Source of the DNA: Bacteroidales bacterium Bact_23
Lineage (GTDB): Bacteria; Bacteroidota; Bacteroidia; Bacteroidales; Lentimicrobiaceae
Direction: 5' to 3'
DNA: 43,585 nt
Assembly: GCA_001603685.1 (NCBI GenBank)
Contig: LUZO01000043.1
Coordinates: 1 to 43,585, forward strand
The notes below the pieces were generated by a model. The model was not told the DNA's origin. It worked only from the letters and a program-made list of their open reading frames with translations, and made no database searches. Positions 8,666 through 17,621 of the stretch are shown here, in pieces. The first letter of the stretch is position 1, and every line of letters starts with the position of its first letter. The position numbers and the translations under genes are program-made.

Positions 8666-9598
8666 TTAAGCAGCATTCTGCTGAACCGCCCTCTGCTGCA
8701 TGCTCAGCCTGATGATGGCCATTAACATCAGTCCAACACTGATCCACTGAACCAGGCTGAGCGCTTTGCCATGGAACAGATAATCGAACAGGATGGCCGA
8801 CAGGGGAAAGCAGAGTTCACAAATGGTGGCCAGCATGGCGGGAACCTTCTTCAAACCGTAGTAATACAGGAAAATGGCACCCGAACCCACCGTCAGGGAG
8901 ATGATAATGATAATCAGCCAGTTAAAAGGGGTTGCTGCCGCAAATCCGGCCTGACTGCCCGAAATCAGCATCAGAATCATGGTGATTACCGTAGTAAATC
9001 CATATCTGAAAAAGGTGGCCGTCTGAAAAGGGAGATTTTTAATCATGCACTTTCCTAGAACCGTGGAAGCACCGAAGCAGAATGCGGCGATCAGCGAATA
9101 GCCCGCCGCTACAATCGTTTTCGAACCCGTATGAAAATCGGGCAGATTGAGGCCAAAAGTGAGGAAATATCCGGCCACTATGGCGACGGAGGCCCAGAAA
9201 AAGAACCTCCGGTTCATTTTCTCGCCCAGCAGGATTGCCGCGAGCGCAATGGCAAATACCGGCTGAAGCTTTTGCAGCAGCACGACAATTGAAAGGTCTT
9301 TAAACTCGACATAGAAGAGCGCCTTTACAATGGCCAGCGTGCCCAGGGCGCCACCCGTCAGAGCTACCAGCGATAGGTAGATGATCTCACGACGCGACAT
9401 CAGCCTGAAATATCTGTACTCCTTATAGAGAAAGAGATTCATCAGCAAAAACGGGATGGCATGAATGATGAAAACAACAAAAGTGATATCGAGGTTATAG
9501 AGCTGCGGGGTAAGTAATATACCATCAAGTCCCCAGAGCGAAGCCGATATACAAATGGCTAATGAACCAAATACCAGGGATTTGCCGGATTTTGTCAT
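8666..9598 (-). CDS. EamA/DMT-family membrane transporter
   Basis: Inner-membrane permease of the drug/metabolite transporter superfamily; the substrate cannot be told from sequence. About ten hydrophobic helices are seen over 310 residues in two repeats of five, as expected for two EamA domains (for example VALTGGALGTLAIVKAL in repeat 1 and a matching SLTVGSGAIFLYYYGL in repeat 2). Charged, glutamine-rich C-terminus faces the cytoplasm. The start at 9598 (MTKSGKSLVFGSL) is preferred over 9631, because a promoter-like -7 element covers the upstream ATG. It stands alone, convergent with the DHOD-like gene and divergent from the T9SS protein gene. Confidence 0.9.
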   Translation of the reverse strand: MTKSGKSLVFGSLAICISASLWGLDGILLTPQLYNLDITFVVFIIHAIPFLLMNLFLYKEYRYFRLMSRREIIYLSLVALTGGALGTLAIVKALFYVEFKDLSIVVLLQKLQPVFAIALAAILLGEKMNRRFFFWASVAIVAGYFLTFGLNLPDFHTGSKTIVAAGYSLIAAFCFGASTVLGKCMIKNLPFQTATFFRYGFTTVITMILMLISGSQAGFAAATPFNWLIIIIISLTVGSGAIFLYYYGLKKVPAMLATICELCFPLSAILFDYLFHGKALSLVQWISVGLMLMAIIRLSMQQRAVQQNAA

Positions 9599-9944
9599 CT
9601 GATTTGAGTCTGTTGTTGAAAAACAGCGCAAAGCTATGAAAATAAGCGCAATGTTTTGATTAAACTTTTTGCCTACGGAATAGTCCAGCTAATCAACGGA
9701 ATATCAATTATAAGTGCAGGAAAGGATGTCCGGGAACCACCACATTTTCAACAAACCGGAAACGGATCATGCATACTGAATAAAAAAAGCACTGCAGAAT
9801 TACTTCTTCAGCATAAAAGCATTAACTTTAAGTGAATTTTCGTTTACTTGCAGTGTACAAAAAACACTTGAACAATATAGTTCATTTTACTGACAATAAG
9901 CACTTTGCATTTGAATCACCGATACAGTAGTCTGAAGCAAACTT
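9599..9944. other. Divergent intergenic region between the DMT transporter and T9SS gene
   Basis: 346 bp, A+T-rich, with no convincing coding frame. It holds the leftward -7 element listed separately (9629-9636). A rightward promoter for the gene at 9945 must lie here, but I could not pick one element with confidence. No RNA gene or repeat was seen. Confidence 0.5.
9629..9636 (-). promoter_or_regulatory. Putative -7 element of the DMT transporter gene
   Basis: On the minus strand the sequence reads TAGCTTTG, an exact TAnnTTTG match. Transcription would begin near 9622, giving a leader of about 24 nt before the ATG at 9598. This supports the downstream start codon, since the alternative ATG at 9631 lies inside the element. 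No clear -33 box is visible. Confidence 0.42.
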
Positions 9945-11885
9945 ATGAAAAGAAGCATTTTTTTCCTTCTGCTGTGGTTAACCGGACTCTTCATAACCGA
10001 GGTCGGAGCGCAGACCTTTAACAAGGCAGAAGGCATTGCAGCGCCTGCTGCCGAACCGGCCGGAAGTAGTAAGGCAAGGGTGAATAATGCTGTTTCAGGC
10101 AATCTGATTGAGGGTTTTGAAAATTACGATGACTTCAGCCTCGAGTTTCCGCCCTGGACGCTTCTTGATCTGGATGGCGGCCACACCTGGGGAATCGATG
10201 GGGTACAATTCAAGAATCAGTACGCTCCGATGTCATTTATCATTTTCAATCCATCCGCAACCGTGCCGCCCATGACAAACCCGGCTATTGCCCCCTATCA
10301 GGGTTTTAAGTTTGCCGCCTGTTTTGCTTCCAACGGAGTAAAAAACAACGACTGGCTGATATCACCGCCGCTGGAAGCGGGCACCAACACTTCGGTTTCG
10401 TTCAGGGTAAAATCATACACCTCGCAGTATGGCCTTGAGCGCTACAGGGTTGCGGTTTCAACCACCGGAACCAATCCCGCTGATTTCACCTACATTTCGG
10501 GAATTAACTACCTGACCGCCCCCGCCGGCGAATGGGAAAAGAAAACATTCGACCTCAACGCCTATAACGGAAAAACCATTCACATTGCCATTCAGTGCGT
10601 TTCGGATAACGCCTTTATTTTTATGGTTGATGATTTTGTCTATTCAACCATGCTTCCCGAAATCACCCGGATAACCGGGCTGGTTACCGACGCCCTTGAC
10701 GGCAAACCGGTTGCAGGAGCTATGGTGAGCATTGCCGGGCTCAGCACGGTTACCGATGAAAACGGGAACTATACCTTAAACGACATCCCGGAAGGGGAGC
10801 TCAGGGCCGGATTCACCGCGGACATTACCCAGGGAATAGCTCCGATGACTGTCAGTTTCAACGATTTATCGTCAGAAAACAACTATATCCTGACCTGCGA
10901 AAAGGACGGCTACATCACCTACGAGAACGATCAGGTTGTTATCCCGAAAGGGGAAAAGCTGGAATTGAACATCTCTCTGTCGCGCAACCTGCCTGAAGGA
11001 GCCATGCGGTTCGTGCTTAACTGGGGCCCCTACCCCGCCGACCTGGATTCGCACCTCAATACACCGGAAATTGAAGGAGAAGCCTACCATATCTATTATC
11101 ACAACAAGGGAAGTTCCACCTCTGCACCTTACGCAACGCTCGATTACGATGTTACCACCGGATATGGTCCCGAAACCATGACCATTTATCAACTGTTCAA
11201 TGGCACTTACAGGTATTACATCCACAATTACTCCGAAACGCCTGCAATTACCTCATCGCACGCCGTTTTGCAGATCTACAGTTACGACAGCCTGGTAAAA
11301 ACCATTCAGATTCCGCCAACGGGTATGGGACACTATTGGTATGTATGCGATATCAACGGGGCAACCGGACAGGTAAATGTCGTTAACCGGATTCAAAATG
11401 CACCTCCGGGAGGCTTCCATTTTGAATTGCCGGCAAAAAAATCCGCCTCCGGCACTACTTCGCGAAATATCCTCTCATGGCACTGGGATTTTGGCGATGG
11501 AGCAACCTCAGAACAGCAAAACCCCGCACATACTTTTTCCGCGCCGGGAAACTACACCATAACACTTACGGTATCAAACGGTTCTGAAATTGCAATTGAA
11601 ACCAAACCCGCCTATATCCGGGCCGGATCGCTGGGGATAGCTGAAAATGCGCTTTCGCGAAGAATTAAGGTATATCCGGTGCCGGCCGATACCCATATCG
11701 TGATAGATTCGCCGGAACCGATACAAACGGTAAGGATATTGGATATGGCCGGAAATGAAACTGCGGCAATAAAGGATAACCGCTTTAAAACGACGCTGAA
11801 CCTCGGATTTCTGAAAAGCGGCAACTACCTGCTTATCATCGAAACAGAGAAGGGCACCGCCACAAAAAAGATTTCAGTAAACTGA
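9945..11885 (+). CDS. Secreted multidomain protein with T9SS type A sorting domain
   Basis: Predicted cargo of the Bacteroidota type IX secretion system, exported or bound to the cell surface; function unknown. Seen in order over 646 residues: signal peptide (MKRSIFFLLLWLTGLFI, cleavage near VGAQ, residue 23); a jelly-roll region of the choice-of-anchor J type, about 45-235 (WLISPPLEAG, MVDDFVYS); a carboxypeptidase regulatory-like fold, about 240-335 (ITGLVTDALDGKPVAGA); a region resembling the YfaP/DUF2135 domain, about 345-480 (LNWGPYPADLDSHL); a PKD domain, about 490-565 (WHWDFGDGATSEQQNP); and a C-terminal sorting domain beginning near VYPVPADTH. No catalytic motif was found, so adhesion or glycan binding is possible but unproven. 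No terminator follows; the next gene is convergent 19 bp away. Confidence 0.88.
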   Translation: MKRSIFFLLLWLTGLFITEVGAQTFNKAEGIAAPAAEPAGSSKARVNNAVSGNLIEGFENYDDFSLEFPPWTLLDLDGGHTWGIDGVQFKNQYAPMSFIIFNPSATVPPMTNPAIAPYQGFKFAACFASNGVKNNDWLISPPLEAGTNTSVSFRVKSYTSQYGLERYRVAVSTTGTNPADFTYISGINYLTAPAGEWEKKTFDLNAYNGKTIHIAIQCVSDNAFIFMVDDFVYSTMLPEITRITGLVTDALDGKPVAGAMVSIAGLSTVTDENGNYTLNDIPEGELRAGFTADITQGIAPMTVSFNDLSSENNYILTCEKDGYITYENDQVVIPKGEKLELNISLSRNLPEGAMRFVLNWGPYPADLDSHLNTPEIEGEAYHIYYHNKGSSTSAPYATLDYDVTTGYGPETMTIYQLFNGTYRYYIHNYSETPAITSSHAVLQIYSYDSLVKTIQIPPTGMGHYWYVCDINGATGQVNVVNRIQNAPPGGFHFELPAKKSASGTTSRNILSWHWDFGDGATSEQQNPAHTFSAPGNYTITLTVSNGSEIAIETKPAYIRAGSLGIAENALSRRIKVYPVPADTHIVIDSPEPIQTVRILDMAGNETAAIKDNRFKTTLNLGFLKSGNYLLIIETEKGTATKKISVN

Positions 11886-11904
11886 TTGCCGGGACTGCAA
11901 CAGC

Positions 11905-12426
11905 CTAAAACAATTCACGCGCCTCTTTCTTCAGGTATTCCAGGGCCTTGTACAGAATGGAGCCCTCACTGCTGAGTTCATCCTCAAAAATCAACTGGGC
12001 GAGGTCGGTGGCCGTTGCTTTTTCATTGAGGTTTTCGGCAGCGGTATTTATGGCGGAAATCAGCGATTCGCGGGTATTTTTCACCAGCTCCCAGGCGTTG
12101 GATGAGATGTAGAGCTGCTGCGAAAGATTGTGATCGAACTCCTGGCGTATGTTATCGATAAGCGCTTTCTGCATCTCCCTGGCGCTCATACCCGCCCCGA
12201 TGTTCCGCATAATAAGCTGCGAAGGGGTAATCCGCTCGAGCAGCAGCACCACCCTTTCGTAAGCCTGAAGCCGAACCGGGCTGATCAGTTTCATCCGTTC
12301 TATTTTGCTTTCGAGTTCTCTTCTTTCAGCTTCCGCCTTTGTGAAGTTTTTCAGCAGAAAATATACCGCGAGGCCAACGAGGGCCGCCGGGACGAGAATA
12401 AGAATCAGATCGCGAAGTAATTCCAT
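11905..12426 (-). CDS. Conserved membrane-anchored helical protein of unknown function
   Basis: A 173-residue protein with one N-terminal membrane helix (about residues 5-26, LILILVPAALVGLAVYFLL) followed by a charged, mainly helical cytoplasmic part with coiled-coil character (KAEAERRELESKIERMKL). It resembles small conserved Bacteroidota proteins of unknown function; I cannot name a function. It begins about 140 bp from the divergently transcribed aminotransferase and ends 19 bp from the convergent T9SS gene. Codon use and composition look like its neighbours, so it is probably a native core gene. Confidence 0.75.
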   Translation of the reverse strand: MELLRDLILILVPAALVGLAVYFLLKNFTKAEAERRELESKIERMKLISPVRLQAYERVVLLLERITPSQLIMRNIGAGMSAREMQKALIDNIRQEFDHNLSQQLYISSNAWELVKNTRESLISAINTAAENLNEKATATDLAQLIFEDELSSEGSILYKALEYLKKEARELF

Positions 12427-12495
12427 AAAGCGCAGTTTTTGTCAGGAAAGCGCAAAGGTCGGAATTTTTCGGATTTTTAATTGATTAAATGCTTG

Positions 12496-12524
12496 TTTGG
12501 CAAGTTTTAATTTCCTTAAATTTG
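12496..12524 (+). promoter_or_regulatory. Putative promoter of the aminotransferase gene
   Basis: TAAATTTG at 12517-12524 is an exact -7 match. A TTTG at 12496-12499 lies 17 bp upstream, slightly closer than usual; TTG at 12493-12495 would give 21 bp. Transcription would start near 12531, about 35 nt before the ATG at 12566. Confidence 0.45.
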
Positions 12525-12565
12525 TCCGAAACAGAATATCCGTGCCGTTAACCAACCTAAACGCT

Positions 12566-13768
12566 ATGAATATACTATCAGAAAGAATCCACAGGCTGGC
12601 AGAATCCGAGACGCTGGCCATGACAAGACGAAGCCGTGAGCTTAAGGAGCAGGGCTTTGATGTTATCAATCTGAGCATCGGCCAGCCTGACTTCAACACC
12701 CCGGAGTACATTAAGGCTGCAGCCCGTGAAGCGCTTGATCAGAACTTCACCTTTTACTCACCGGTGAGCGGATATCCCGACCTGAGGAAGGCCATCTGCC
12801 ATAAGCTGAAGCGTGACAACAACCTCGACTACACTCCGGAGCAGATTGTGGTTTCGACCGGTGCCAAACAATCGCTCGCCAACGCCATGCTGGCCCTGGT
12901 AAATCCCGGTGACGAAGTCATCGTTCCCGCCCCCTACTGGGTTTCGTACAAGGAGATTGTGAAGCTGGCTGAAGGCACACCCGTATTTATCCATGCCGGC
13001 GTGGATACCGATTTCAAGATTACTCCCGAACAGCTTGAGCAGGCCATTACCCCGAAATCGAAGGTTTTCATTTTCAGCAGCCCCTGCAACCCCACCGGAT
13101 CGGTATATTCGCGTGAAGAGCTGGCCGGCCTTGCCGCCGTTTTCAGCAAACATCCGGGGATTTTCATTATTTCGGACGAAATTTACGAGCTGATCAACTT
13201 CAAGGGTAAGCACGAGTCGATTGCACAGTTCCCCGAAATAAGGGAGCGGGTTATTCTGGTAAACGGAGTTTCAAAAGGTTTCGCAATGACCGGCTGGAGG
13301 CTCGGATATTGCGCCACCTCACTTGAGATTGCCAAAGCGTGCGATAAAATCCAGGGGCAGGTTACTTCGGGCACCTGCAGCATCACCCAACGGGCTGCCA
13401 TCGCCGCACTGATGACTGATCCCGCCCAATCGGAGGAACTGCAGCATATGATAGAAACCTTCAGGCAAAGGCGCGAACTCTTTGTAAAACTGCTGAACGA
13501 CATTCCCGGCTTCAGAACCAACCTGCCCGACGGCGCGTTCTACTTCTTCCCCGATGTGACCTCCTACTTCGGAAAATCAAACGGAAGCGTAAAAATCAAC
13601 AACGCCACCGATCTGTGCAACTACCTGCTCGACAATGCCCATGTTGCCATCGTATCGGGCGATGCATTCGGCAATCCCGACTGCATCAGGCTTTCATACG
13701 CCACTTCGAACGAAGAACTGATTGAAGCTGCACGGAGAATCAAGGAAAAACTGGCCTTGCTGCATTGA
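12566..13768 (+). CDS. Class I/II pyridoxal-phosphate aminotransferase (aspartate type)
   Basis: PLP-dependent transaminase of fold type I, most like the aspartate aminotransferases of subgroup Ib; it would interconvert aspartate/2-oxoglutarate and oxaloacetate/glutamate, though related amino acids are possible. Seen in the 400-residue product: N-terminal LSIGQPDFNTPEYI, the NPTGSVYS motif, DEIYELI (PLP-ring Asp), the Schiff-base lysine in GVSKGFAMTGWRLGYC, and the C-terminal substrate Arg in DCIRLSYA. The ATG at 12566 is chosen over 12497 because homology-type sequence starts there and a promoter covers the upstream candidate. It is a single-gene unit ended by a strong terminator. Confidence 0.92.
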   Translation: MNILSERIHRLAESETLAMTRRSRELKEQGFDVINLSIGQPDFNTPEYIKAAAREALDQNFTFYSPVSGYPDLRKAICHKLKRDNNLDYTPEQIVVSTGAKQSLANAMLALVNPGDEVIVPAPYWVSYKEIVKLAEGTPVFIHAGVDTDFKITPEQLEQAITPKSKVFIFSSPCNPTGSVYSREELAGLAAVFSKHPGIFIISDEIYELINFKGKHESIAQFPEIRERVILVNGVSKGFAMTGWRLGYCATSLEIAKACDKIQGQVTSGTCSITQRAAIAALMTDPAQSEELQHMIETFRQRRELFVKLLNDIPGFRTNLPDGAFYFFPDVTSYFGKSNGSVKINNATDLCNYLLDNAHVAIVSGDAFGNPDCIRLSYATSNEELIEAARRIKEKLALLH

Positions 13769-13792
13769 TTTCCGGTTGATTCAGCGAACACC

Positions 13793-13835
13793 AAAAACGG
13801 CTTGTTTTAAAAATCGGAAAACAAGCCGTTTTTTT
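13793..13835 (+). terminator. Rho-independent terminator after the aminotransferase
   Basis: A perfect 16-bp inverted repeat: AAAAACGGCTTGTTTT (13793-13808) and its complement at 13818-13833, with a 9-nt loop and a T run at the end. It starts 25 bp after the stop codon. Confidence 0.9.
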
Positions 13836-13951
13836 ATGGGTTACAAAACACTTCCCGCAGACATTAATCACTGATAGCGGTTAAAAATATCAGGGCATCA
13901 GTAATTTAAATAAAAAGCTACATTCTGATGCAAAATCACAATGGTATAACC

Positions 13952-13959
13952 TATCTTTG
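13952..13959 (+). promoter_or_regulatory. Putative -7 element before the sugar-nucleotide dehydrogenase pair
   Basis: TATCTTTG, an exact TAnnTTTG match, 87 bp before the ATG at 14047. No good -33 TTTG is visible, so this is a weak call. The same octamer is found before hydG. Confidence 0.4.
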
Positions 13960-14046
13960 CGCCTTAAAAATTTTCAATCGCTATAAAAAAAGGTTTACAA
14001 CAACCGGGGAAATATCCCGGAATTATAATACAACTCAGGCCTTTAG

Positions 14047-15009
14047 ATGGAAAAGAATAATGAAAAACCGGTAAGATTTGCGCTGGTGGGCGCTGCCGGA
14101 TATATTGCGCCCAGGCACATGAAAGCCATTAAGGATACGGGAAACATTCTGGTGGCTGCCCTCGACAAATACGATGGAATCGGAATCATTGACAGCTATT
14201 TCCCGGATGCAGAATTTTTTACTGAGCCCGAACGCTTCGACCGCCATATCGACAAGCTTCGCCGCGGTAAAGTCAACAAGATTGACTATGTGAGCATCTG
14301 TACGCCCAATTACCTGCACGATGCCCATATCAGGCTTGCGCTCCGGAACGATGCACATGCCATTTGCGAGAAACCCATCGTGCTGAATCCCTGGAATGTG
14401 GATGCGCTGTGTAATGTTGAGCGTGAAACCGGTAAAAACATCTATACCATTCTTCAACTCAGGCTTCATCCGGCCATTATGGCGCTGAAAAAGAAGATAG
14501 AAGAGGGGCCCGAAGACAAGATTTACGATGTTGATCTTACCTACATCACCAGCCGCGGCAGATGGTATTACATTTCGTGGAAAGGCGATGTGGAAAAATC
14601 GGGCGGCGTTGCCACCAACATCGGCGTTCACTTTTTCGACATGCTGACCTGGATTTTCGGCGATGTGGACCAGCAGATTGTGCATGCGCTTGAGCCTTCA
14701 AAAGCGGCCGGATTTATGCAACTGAAAAGGGCAAGGGTGCGCTGGTACCTGAGCCTTGACTCGAAAGACCTGCCCAAAGTTGCCATGGATGCCGGCAAGC
14801 GTACCTTCCGTTCGCTTACCATCGAAGGCGATGAATTTGAATTCAGCGATGGTTTTACCGACCTGCATACCGTTTCGTATCAGGATATCCTCTCAGGAGG
14901 CGGTTTCAGGCTGACCGATGCAAGGCCGAGCATCAAAACCGTTTACGAAATCAGAAACTTCAAGCCGGTTGGTTTTAAAGGCGATTACCATCCCTTTGGA
15001 AAACAATAA
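14047..15009 (+). CDS. Gfo/Idh/MocA oxidoreductase, WlbA/WbpB-like (UDP-GlcNAcA 3-dehydrogenase)
   Basis: Likely NAD-dependent 3-dehydrogenase acting on UDP-N-acetylglucosaminuronic acid, a step toward diacetylated or amino uronic acids in surface polysaccharides. Seen: Rossmann nucleotide-binding start (RFALVGAAGYIAPRHM), the family catalytic motif CEKPIVLN, the QLRLHP segment typical of WlbA enzymes, and GVHFFDMLTWIFGD with the catalytic His region. The 320-residue length is normal for WlbA. The following gene encodes the 6-dehydrogenase that would make its substrate, which supports the call; Pseudomonas wbpA/wbpB is the known parallel. The expected aminotransferase and acetyltransferase steps are not adjacent, so the final sugar is not determined. 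Confidence 0.85.
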   Translation: MEKNNEKPVRFALVGAAGYIAPRHMKAIKDTGNILVAALDKYDGIGIIDSYFPDAEFFTEPERFDRHIDKLRRGKVNKIDYVSICTPNYLHDAHIRLALRNDAHAICEKPIVLNPWNVDALCNVERETGKNIYTILQLRLHPAIMALKKKIEEGPEDKIYDVDLTYITSRGRWYYISWKGDVEKSGGVATNIGVHFFDMLTWIFGDVDQQIVHALEPSKAAGFMQLKRARVRWYLSLDSKDLPKVAMDAGKRTFRSLTIEGDEFEFSDGFTDLHTVSYQDILSGGGFRLTDARPSIKTVYEIRNFKPVGFKGDYHPFGKQ

Positions 15010-15066
15010 AACCGGGCAACTGTTGCCTTTACTTATTTGAAATATTAATTGCTAAAAAAAAGAACA

Positions 15067-16326
15067 ATGAACGAAACTTATAAAATTGGCGTAATCGGAC
15101 TGGGTTATGTAGGACTGCCCCTTGCCGTTGAGTTTGGAAAAATCCATGATGTTGTCGGTTTCGACATCAATCAGGAGCGTATAAAAGAGCTGGAAGCAGG
15201 ACACGACCGTACACTTGAGACTTCTGACGAAGACCTGGCTGCCGCCGTTCATCTGAAATACACCACCAGCCCCGATGCCCTTAAGAACTGCAATTACTAT
15301 ATCGTTACCGTCCCCACCCCTATTGATAAGAACAAAAGACCCGACCTGACTCCGCTGATCAAGGCATCGGAAACCGTTGGGAAAGTGCTGAAAAAGGGCG
15401 ATATCGTTATCTATGAATCAACCGTTTATCCGGGCGCCACTGAGGAAGATTGCGTACCCGTTCTGGAGAAGTTCTCAGGCCTGAAGTACAACAGCGATTT
15501 TTACTGCGGCTATTCCCCCGAACGCATCAATCCGGGCGACAAGGTGCATACGGTTACCAAAATCATGAAGGTTACTTCCGGTTCCACACCCGAAGTTGCC
15601 GGAAAGGTGGATGCCCTGTATAAGACCATCATTAAAGCCGGAACCTACATGGCAAGCAGCATTAAGGTTGCCGAAGCGGCAAAGGTAATCGAGAACTCGC
15701 AGCGCGATATCAACATTGCCTTTGTAAACGAACTGGCCATGATCTTCAACAAAGCGGGTATCGACACCCAGGAGGTGCTTGCCGCAGCCGGCACCAAATG
15801 GAACTTCCTGAAATTCACCCCGGGCCTGGTTGGCGGGCACTGTATCGGCGTTGATCCCTACTACCTTACCCACAAGGCTCAGGAGCTGGGATACAACCCG
15901 GAAATCATCCTTGCAGGCCGCCGCCTGAACGACAATATGGGCTTTTATGTGGCCAACCGCACCATCAAGCTGATGATTAAAAAGGGAATACCCGTAGCCG
16001 ATAGCCGTATTCTGGTTCTGGGAATCACTTTCAAGGAGAACTGCCCCGATATCCGGAACTCCAGGGTTATTGATGTCATCGAAGAGCTGAAGGATTTCTC
16101 ATGCAAAGTGGAGGTTTATGATCCCTGGGCAAGCCCCGAAGAGGTAAAGCACGAATATGGCATCGACCTGATTGAGAAACCCTCCGGCAAATACGACGCC
16201 ATAGTGCTGGCCGTTTCACACAACGAATTTAAGACCATGGATATCGCAAAAATCAAAAATGGAAGCGCCGTTATTTACGATATCAAAGGACTGCTCGACA
16301 AGAACCTGGCGGATGAGCGGCTGTAG
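15067..16326 (+). CDS. Nucleotide-sugar 6-dehydrogenase, TviB/WbpO/WbpA type
   Basis: NAD-dependent two-step oxidation of a UDP-N-acetylhexosamine (GlcNAc or GalNAc) to the uronic acid. The 419-residue product shows the N-terminal Rossmann motif IGLGYVGLPLAVEFG, the YSPERINPGDK motif characteristic of the Vi-antigen/WbpO branch, the catalytic cysteine in GLVGGHCIGVDPYYL, and the C-terminal domain (VLGITFKENCPDIRNS). The ATG at 15067 is preferred over 15049, which lies in a poly-A stretch. It follows the WlbA-like gene by 57 bp and is very probably co-transcribed. Which of GlcNAc or GalNAc is used cannot be told from sequence alone. Confidence 0.9.
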   Translation: MNETYKIGVIGLGYVGLPLAVEFGKIHDVVGFDINQERIKELEAGHDRTLETSDEDLAAAVHLKYTTSPDALKNCNYYIVTVPTPIDKNKRPDLTPLIKASETVGKVLKKGDIVIYESTVYPGATEEDCVPVLEKFSGLKYNSDFYCGYSPERINPGDKVHTVTKIMKVTSGSTPEVAGKVDALYKTIIKAGTYMASSIKVAEAAKVIENSQRDINIAFVNELAMIFNKAGIDTQEVLAAAGTKWNFLKFTPGLVGGHCIGVDPYYLTHKAQELGYNPEIILAGRRLNDNMGFYVANRTIKLMIKKGIPVADSRILVLGITFKENCPDIRNSRVIDVIEELKDFSCKVEVYDPWASPEEVKHEYGIDLIEKPSGKYDAIVLAVSHNEFKTMDIAKIKNGSAVIYDIKGLLDKNLADERL

Positions 16327-16397
16327 ATAAGTTTTTGCCTGCAATGCAGCGAAGAGAGCAACTCCAAAACCATCACAACTATTTAAATGCGAATACA

Positions 16398-16517
16398 ATG
16401 CATTTAAGCAGTGCAAACAGTGCAACAATCGACACCATAATCAAAGTATTCAAAGCCTTGAAAGCAGAAATAAACTTCAATGTAAAACTTGAAGACAATT
16501 TTATAAAACTCGTCTGA
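16398..16517 (+). CDS. Possible short ORF or gene remnant
   Basis: A 39-codon frame (an upstream ATG at 16335 gives 60 codons) in the gap between the dehydrogenase and the GNAT gene. Its middle part, TIIKVFKALKAEINF, vaguely resembles the helix of small antitoxin-like proteins common in Bacteroidota, but it is too short to classify, and no partner toxin lies beside it. It may be a remnant or chance frame; low confidence. Confidence 0.22.
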   Translation: MHLSSANSATIDTIIKVFKALKAEINFNVKLEDNFIKLV

Positions 16518-16609
16518 CAAACAGGTTCGCTGCTACGCATTCCGTTACCTTTCATACTGCCAAATCGTTACTCTTTTTCTTATAGAAACCGCTCTTCACC
16601 CAAAAGCCA

Positions 16610-17140
16610 ATGCCCCTTCAGATAACCTTAAGACAGGAAACCCCGGAAGATTATGAAGAAATCTTTGAACTTAACCGTATTGCTTTTGGGCAGGATAATG
16701 AAGCAAATCTGGTTGAGGCTTTGAGAGAAAATCCTGCGGTTTTCATTCCGGAACTTTCAATTGTAGCGGCTTTAAACAACAAAATAACCGGGCATATTTT
16801 ATTTACCAGAATCAGCGTAAAGGATGAAAGCGGAGCGCTGCACGAAAGTTTAGGACTGGCGCCAATGGCTGTGAGGCCTGAATTTCAGAAAAAAGGAATT
16901 GGCGGCCGGCTGATCAGAAAAGGACTGGAAGCAGCAAAAGAGCTGGGCTTTAAATCGGTAATCGTCCTTGGGCACGAACATTATTACCCGAAATTTGGAT
17001 TTGAACCGGCCGGAAAATGGAACATTAAGGCACCTTTTGAGGTTTCGGACAATGCATTTATGGCAATTGAACTGGTGAATGACGGATTAAAGAATGTATC
17101 GGGGACAGTTATTTACCCGAAAGAGTTTGATGGGATATAG
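16610..17140 (+). CDS. GNAT-family N-acetyltransferase (YhbS-like)
   Basis: Acetyl-CoA-dependent N-acetyltransferase of the single-domain YhbS-like group; substrate unknown. The 176-residue product shows the GNAT acetyl-CoA loop at about residues 88-106 (MAVRPEFQKKGIGGRLIRKG), preceded by the beta-4 strand LGLAPM, and the later GHEHYYPKFGFEPAG motif typical of this subgroup. The gene is somewhat more A+T-rich than its neighbours. It stands alone between the sugar-nucleotide pair and the convergent hydrogenase-side operon, separated from the latter by a two-way hairpin terminator. Confidence 0.88.
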   Translation: MPLQITLRQETPEDYEEIFELNRIAFGQDNEANLVEALRENPAVFIPELSIVAALNNKITGHILFTRISVKDESGALHESLGLAPMAVRPEFQKKGIGGRLIRKGLEAAKELGFKSVIVLGHEHYYPKFGFEPAGKWNIKAPFEVSDNAFMAIELVNDGLKNVSGTVIYPKEFDGI

Positions 17141-17169
17141 TAACAAGACCGTGCACTTCATAATTCCAT

Positions 17170-17198
17170 AAAAAAATGCCGGCATTCACCGGCATTTT
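17170..17198. terminator. Bidirectional terminator between GNAT and OsmC genes
   Basis: Inverted repeat AAAATGCCGG (17173-17182) and CCGGCATTTT (17189-17198), with a 6-nt loop, A-rich on the left and T-rich on the right, so it can work on both strands. It lies between the stop codons of two convergent genes (17140 and 17201). Confidence 0.85.
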
Positions 17199-17200
17199 AC

Positions 17201-17587
17201 TTACATTACAGCTTCCACCAGCATTACGGGCGGATTGTGCAGGTGCTTTTTCACTGCGCACAGATTTGCGGCATTGATTACTGCATCCTTATATTTCTCA
17301 GGGAATGAAGGGGGCAGCAATATCCTGATCCGGATGGTTCCAATGCGGCGGTTTTCGTGGTCGTATTCCATCTCCTGCTCCAGGCTGATGCCTTCGGTGG
17401 AAATTCCGCGCTGATCGCAGAACGATTTTACATAGATGCCTGCACAGGTTCCCAGCGAAACCAGAAAAAGATCGAACGGAGCCGGTGCGCTACCATCCCC
17501 TCCTCCCCTTACGGGCTGATCGGTTACAATGGTGTATCCGTTAAAATCGGCGATTACCTTCTTTTTTCCTTCAAATGTGATTTTCAT
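17201..17587 (-). CDS. OsmC/Ohr-family protein
   Basis: OsmC-like thiol peroxidase family protein, 128 residues, cytosolic. The two redox cysteines expected of the family are present, one after SLGTCAGIYV and one in NAANLCAVKKHLHNPP. It does not resemble the Ohr subgroup closely enough to assign organic hydroperoxide resistance. It starts 34 bp after the stop of the PP2C phosphatase gene on the same strand and is probably the last gene of the sensory-hydrogenase operon. That would place a peroxide- or thiol-related activity in a hydrogen/redox sensing unit, which is an inference from position only. Confidence 0.87.
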   Translation of the reverse strand: MKITFEGKKKVIADFNGYTIVTDQPVRGGGDGSAPAPFDLFLVSLGTCAGIYVKSFCDQRGISTEGISLEQEMEYDHENRRIGTIRIRILLPPSFPEKYKDAVINAANLCAVKKHLHNPPVMLVEAVM

Positions 17588-17621
17588 GAATTCAGTCTGA
17601 AATTTATGGTTATATATTTGG

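Noticed and set aside
9945..11885. Carboxypeptidase activity in the T9SS protein
   Set aside because: Only the regulatory-like beta fold is present; there is no zinc peptidase domain.
16335..16517. 60-codon frame after the sugar dehydrogenase as a full gene
   Set aside because: The first third is low-complexity and has no family match; only the inner 39 codons look faintly protein-like, so only those are listed at low confidence.
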